From Cnuella takakiae (GTDB lineage Bacteria > Bacteroidota > Bacteroidia > Chitinophagales > Chitinophagaceae), in assembly GCF_001953305.1 (NCBI RefSeq), contig NZ_MTFE01000010.1, forward strand, positions 3,708,284 to 3,760,128: a DNA stretch of 51,845 nt, read 5' to 3'. The notes beneath the pieces are model-generated. The model was not told the DNA's origin. It was given only the letters and a program-made list of their open reading frames with translations, and ran no database searches. The translations under genes were made by a program, and so were the position numbers. This document shows, piece by piece, positions 48,361-51,845 of the stretch; positions within the stretch are counted from its first letter, which is position 1, and the number at the start of each line of letters is the position of its first letter.

Positions 48361-51300
48361 ATTGCAAGGGTATTTGCCTTGCTTAAAACAAACCCAAGAA
48401 CAGGGCCATTGTTCTGTGCCAGCAACAACTGTTTCCGTATACCGGCATCTAACCACACCATATGGCTTATTTGGGTAAAGCTGGGTGTACCAGCTACCGG
48501 CTGCGGCCGCCACTGTCCACCCGCACCCTGCAACAGCAACTGCACACCTCCGGCATCATAACGCCCTTCATAGGGCAACACGCCAAAATGGTTGCCAGCC
48601 ATGAACAGGTCTTTTTTTCCATCGCCATTACAATCACCCGCAGCAATAGCGGTGATGGGTGCCCATTGTACCTGGGGGGGCAAGTTGGTCAGGGTCAATT
48701 TCCCTTGATTGTTCTTTACCAGCAACGATGCCAGGGTATGCACGGAATGCCGCTGCATAGATTGCAGTTTTGTTCCAAATATGGATTCCATGGTTTGCCC
48801 GGCCATGGAGCTGTAATCGGGATATTTTTTCCGGATGATGGATGGCATGGCTTTCTCCAGTTCTTCTTTTCCGAGGAATGGAAAGTACTTACCGCCCTTG
48901 TTGATGGACAGCAATTGCTCGGTGGCTCCATTGCCATCTGCATCGCCCACATACATCAGGAGCGGGTCTTGCGGGCTTGCGGTTAATTTGCTGTTCAATC
49001 CCCAGTTGCCTGCTACCAGTTCGGGCCAGCCATCGCCATTAAGGTCACCGGCATAGAGGCATTGCCAAATGCCCGAACTCTGTGCCAGCCCCATTGCCGC
49101 AGTTTCGTTGTGTAATATCCCTTTATGGTTGATGAAAACGGTCAAGGGCATCCACTCGCCCGCCAACACTAAGTCGGGCCAATCGTCGTGATTGATATCG
49201 GTGAATACAGCGCTGGTGATCATCCCTGCACGTTGTAGTCCGGGTGCCCTCGCAGGAGCAGCAATGGCAAACTGTCCACTGCCATCATTTAAAAGCAGGT
49301 GCGAAAGGGGTGCGGCACCATAACTACCCCCAATAGCACGGCTGCCAACAAAAAGATCCTGGTCGCCATCCTTATCAATATCAGCGGCGCAAACAGTGGA
49401 ACGGTTGCCACCCAAACCGGCAGGCAAACTTGCTTTTTTGAATTGCCCTCCACTTGTGTTTAGGTACAGCCGATCCTGCAACAAGGAGCTGGTATCGGGC
49501 CATTCGTTTCCGCCGCTTACCACGTAGAGGTCGGGCTTTTTATCGCCATTGGCATCAAAGAAAAGAGCGGAAACATCTTCACTTTCCGCATCAGCAGCAA
49601 ATGGCGTATTGACCGGGGACATCCATTGCCCCGCTCCTTTTTGCAAAAACAATGCGCCTGCCTGGCCGGGGCAGCCACCCACAAAAAGATCGGGGAAGCC
49701 ATTGCCATCCACATCGGCGCTGGCCATTGCCGGTCCAAGGGCGCTCTGCGCATGCGGAATGAGTTGTTGCTGGTTGAAATCAAACCAGTCGTTTTCCTGG
49801 TGTTGCCAATCGGGAAAATTGGCAAGAGGTGCCAACGCAGGTAGTTGTTTTTTCAATCCGGGTTTCTGGAGAGGTTCAACCTGCTTGTTTATGACCAATC
49901 GCCGGTTACCGGTAACACCTTGTAATACCTGTACGGAACCATCAGGCCATTGTACCCGGAGGCTGTCGATGGTTCTTGTTTTTCCCAAGCCAAAATGCAG
50001 GATGGTGGAAGACGCACTTTGAAACCCACGGGTAGGCATAACCGAAAGGGTTTGCGGTACGCCATTTTGCCACATGGAAACTGTGGCACCAACGGACTTT
50101 TTGTTTGCTCCCTCACTTTTCAGTTCTACGGCAAGCCAGTTGTTGCCTGATTGCTGTCGGCTATTGTTGCGGTAAATGGACGCAGGTGCATTAAGGTTGT
50201 TGGTAACAATATCAAGGTCGCCATCCCCATCCAGGTCGCTATAAGCCGCACCGGTACTGATGGATGGCGTGCTGATGCCCCACTCATTTCCTGCATCCCG
50301 GAAACGCAGGCTTGCGCTTCCCTGGAACAACCTGTTGGAAACTGCTCCTTCGGGCATCAGGGCAATGGCAGCGGCATCGGCATCCTTGCCCTCCTGAAGA
50401 GCTGCCTGCATACTGCCGGAGGATACATACTTAATAAAATCAAGATCGTTGGGCCTTCTTGGAATACCATTGGCAACAAACAGGTCGCGGATGCCATCAT
50501 TATCAAAATCGGCCAGCAGCGGCGACCAGCTCCAGTCGGTAGCGGAGATACCCGAGTACAGGGCTATGTCCCGGAACTGCGCTCCATTGCCGTTGTTCAA
50601 CTGCAGGCAGTTGCGGGCCAGTTGGTGGTGGTAGCCCCGCTCCGTTTTAAACTGGTAAATATCCAGCGGGTCGTCGCCGGCGGATGCTTTCAGCACCGCT
50701 TCGTCTTCGGGCAGCATGTCCAGCGTAAGAATATCAGGTGCACCATCGCCGTTTATATCGGCGGCATCGCTGCCCATGGAAAACCGGCTGAAATGACCAA
50801 AAGCCTTTTGCCCTATTTCAGAAAAACTGCCGTTACGCTGGTTAACATAGTAATAGTCGTGCTCGTGAAAATCGTTGCTCACGTAGATATCGGGCCAGCC
50901 ATCACCGGTAAAATCGGTGGTCAGCACATTGAGGCCATAGCCGAGGGCACTATTGTAAATGCCGGCTTCCTGGGTTACCTCGGCAAAGCGGGGTTTTGCA
51001 TGGGGGCCATTGTTGCGAAACAGCTTGTCGCCCGCAGCAGCATTGGGCGTATTACGCAGCGAAGAATCGCCATAACTTTCCACGGTATGCACCGAGTGGT
51101 TGACAAGAAACATATCCAGGTCGCCATCTAGGTCGTAGTCAAAAAAAGAAGCCTGGGTATTGAAGCCTTCCACATCAAGGCCATAGGTTTCGGCTTCTTC
51201 GCTGAAGCGCATGCCCCCTTGGTTGATAAAAAGCTGGTTGTGGCCTTGCAGGCTCTTGTAGCCGCCAACGGCACAGAGATAAATATCCAATAGACCATCA

Positions 51301-51656
51301 CCATTTACATCGGCCATGGTAACACCTGTTTTCCAGTTGCCGTTTCCTTTTACGCCTGCGGTTTCGGCAAGGTCTTCAAAAAGCAGGTTGCCCTTGTTGT
51401 GGTACAGTTTATTGCTTTCCCTGTTGGAGGAAAAATAAAGATCATCCAACCCGTCGTTGTCAAGGTCGCCGATGGCTACCCCTCCGCCATTGTAGTAATA
51501 GAGATAATCGAGGATGTTGAAGGTATCTGTGAGGTTAAGGGTATTTTGAAAAGCAACGCCGGTGGTTCGGGTATCCATAACCGTAAACAGCTGCTCCGCT
51601 TGTCTGGTGTGGCAGGCGGTGAGCAGCAGGAGGAGGTATGGTAAGAAGGATTTCAA
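48351..51656 (-). CDS. FG-GAP/VCBS repeat lipoprotein with ASPIC-UnbV domain
   Basis: A 1,101-residue lipoprotein if it starts at the TTG at 51656: Met-Lys-Ser-Phe-Leu-Pro-Tyr-Leu5-Thr-Ala-Cys, a compact signal with a lipobox at Cys15. No ATG gives a sensible signal; the longer frame from 51824 begins in an intergenic repeat. The body holds many FG-GAP/VCBS calcium-binding repeats (motifs such as GDLDNDGLDDLYF, DVNGDGLLDIY, DINGDGAPDIL), i.e. a beta-propeller. An ASPIC-UnbV domain at about 550-620 (NNWLAVELKS to VQWPDGSVQVL) is followed by a second set of repeats. These CRTAC1-like proteins are typically surface lipoproteins near SusC/SusD genes. The final residues and the stop codon come from the repeat. 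Confidence 0.88.
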   Translation of the reverse strand: MKSFLPYLLLLLTACHTRQAEQLFTVMDTRTTGVAFQNTLNLTDTFNILDYLYYYNGGGVAIGDLDNDGLDDLYFSSNRESNKLYHNKGNLLFEDLAETAGVKGNGNWKTGVTMADVNGDGLLDIYLCAVGGYKSLQGHNQLFINQGGMRFSEEAETYGLDVEGFNTQASFFDYDLDGDLDMFLVNHSVHTVESYGDSSLRNTPNAAAGDKLFRNNGPHAKPRFAEVTQEAGIYNSALGYGLNVLTTDFTGDGWPDIYVSNDFHEHDYYYVNQRNGSFSEIGQKAFGHFSRFSMGSDAADINGDGAPDILTLDMLPEDEAVLKASAGDDPLDIYQFKTERGYHHQLARNCLQLNNGNGAQFRDIALYSGISATDWSWSPLLADFDNDGIRDLFVANGIPRRPNDLDFIKYVSSGSMQAALQEGKDADAAAIALMPEGAVSNRLFQGSASLRFRDAGNEWGISTPSISTGAAYSDLDGDGDLDIVTNNLNAPASIYRNNSRQQSGNNWLAVELKSEGANKKSVGATVSMWQNGVPQTLSVMPTRGFQSASSTILHFGLGKTRTIDSLRVQWPDGSVQVLQGVTGNRRLVINKQVEPLQKPGLKKQLPALAPLANFPDWQHQENDWFDFNQQQLIPHAQSALGPAMASADVDGNGFPDLFVGGCPGQAGALFLQKGAGQWMSPVNTPFAADAESEDVSALFFDANGDKKPDLYVVSGGNEWPDTSSLLQDRLYLNTSGGQFKKASLPAGLGGNRSTVCAADIDKDGDQDLFVGSRAIGGSYGAAPLSHLLLNDGSGQFAIAAPARAPGLQRAGMITSAVFTDINHDDWPDLVLAGEWMPLTVFINHKGILHNETAAMGLAQSSGIWQCLYAGDLNGDGWPELVAGNWGLNSKLTASPQDPLLMYVGDADGNGATEQLLSINKGGKYFPFLGKEELEKAMPSIIRKKYPDYSSMAGQTMESIFGTKLQSMQRHSVHTLASLLVKNNQGKLTLTNLPPQVQWAPITAIAAGDCNGDGKKDLFMAGNHFGVLPYEGRYDAGGVQLLLQGAGGQWRPQPVAGTPSFTQISHMVWLDAGIRKQLLLAQNNGPVLGFVLSKANTLAINR

Positions 51657-51790
51657 AAGAAGGTTTAAAGTAGTTGGTAGGAGTACAGAGTTGATTTGTT
51701 GAACTTGGTGGTGGTGCGCTTTTGGTGGTTGGTATGGAAGCTGTTTGGTGCTGGAAAATCCCCCGAACCCTATAGCACTAAGCGGTTGAA

Positions 51791-51819
51791 GGTCGCCCCT
51801 TTTACAAAGGGGAGGCACC
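51791..51819. repeat. Palindrome of the CCCCTTT/AAAGGGG family
   Basis: GGT-x-GCCCC-TTT-TAC-AAA-GGGG-x-GC-ACC, with CCCCTTT (51796-51802) facing AAAGGGG (51806-51812). It lies upstream of the FG-GAP gene, about 135 bases before its start; its minus-strand translation gives the PPLCKRGD pattern often seen in spurious N-terminal extensions. Confidence 0.7.
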
Positions 51820-51845
51820 CTCATTACTACGGAGCGGCACGGGAA

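Noticed and set aside
51657-51824. N-terminal extension of the FG-GAP protein starting MRVPPLCKRG
   Set aside because: The first part translates an intergenic palindrome (the PPLCKRGD pattern), and the lipoprotein signal starts later at a TTG.
1-51845. tRNA, rRNA, riboswitch or prophage
   Set aside because: No cloverleaf, rRNA-like block, recognisable riboswitch core, integrase or phage structural gene was found by eye.

Overview
The window reads as chromosomal DNA of a Bacteroidota bacterium, most likely of the Chitinophagaceae or a close relative. The signs are a PorW/SprE-type protein and a secreted protein with a type IX secretion C-terminal sorting domain, a SecA of about 1,110 residues, a membrane-anchored AraC regulator, an FG-GAP/ASPIC-UnbV lipoprotein, few Shine-Dalgarno sequences, several TAnnTTTG promoter boxes and many paired intergenic repeats. 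I see no rRNA, tRNA, CRISPR array, prophage or insertion sequence. It is mostly core genome with accessory insertions.

Layout. 1-3.5 kb (minus): DUF4136 lipoprotein, then a thioredoxin / DUF4442 / beta-CASP metallo-hydrolase run. 3.7-6.4 kb (plus): an orphan five-PAS histidine kinase. 6.4-10.6 kb (minus): lysA, scpB with an acidic tail, atpG without the rest of the ATP synthase, and an unknown lipoprotein. 10.7-15 kb (plus): secA and a zinc metalloprotease lipoprotein. 15-19.6 kb (minus): two secreted amidohydrolases, one without the usual metal site and one double-length. 19.6-22.4 kb (plus): deoC, a SPOR protein and an M20 amidohydrolase. 22.4-30.8 kb (minus): an ABC exporter pair, a kelch/T9SS protein, a 59-residue charged small protein, a YqhA-family protein, a YtcJ-like amidohydrolase lipoprotein and the AraC regulator. 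31-37.8 kb (plus): maeB, mlaE-mlaF, an Xre-RES toxin-antitoxin pair and sucC. 37.8-39.2 kb: a repeat-rich spacer and a GNAT acetyltransferase. 39.2-40.9 kb (minus): SprT-like protein, four-helix membrane protein, AtpZ and a short membrane protein, divergent from porW/sprE (41.1-44.4 kb, plus). 44.6-47.4 kb (plus): SDR, a voltage-gated K+ channel with a zinc-ribbon tail, a putative outer-membrane protein and a 31-codon ORF. 47.5-51.8 kb (minus): DUF92 membrane protein and the large FG-GAP lipoprotein.

How the genes fit together. Envelope export and upkeep recur: SecA, PorW, MlaEF, an ABC exporter, a SPOR protein and several lipoproteins. The compact minus-strand set facing porW joins ATP synthase assembly proteins to a secretion/motility locus. 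Central metabolism is represented by single genes (lysA, deoC, maeB, sucC) separated from their usual partners.

The most striking non-genic pattern is the set of intergenic repeats. At least six sequence families occur as facing (inverted) pairs or short palindromes between genes, and in two places the repeat itself supplies the stop codon of the adjoining gene (SprT-like protein and FG-GAP lipoprotein). No single undescribed system stands out with certainty. The best candidates are the AtpZ/PorW/SprT cluster, the metzincin-like lipoprotein, the zinc-ribbon K+ channel and the small ORFs at 26461-26640 and 38238-38351.
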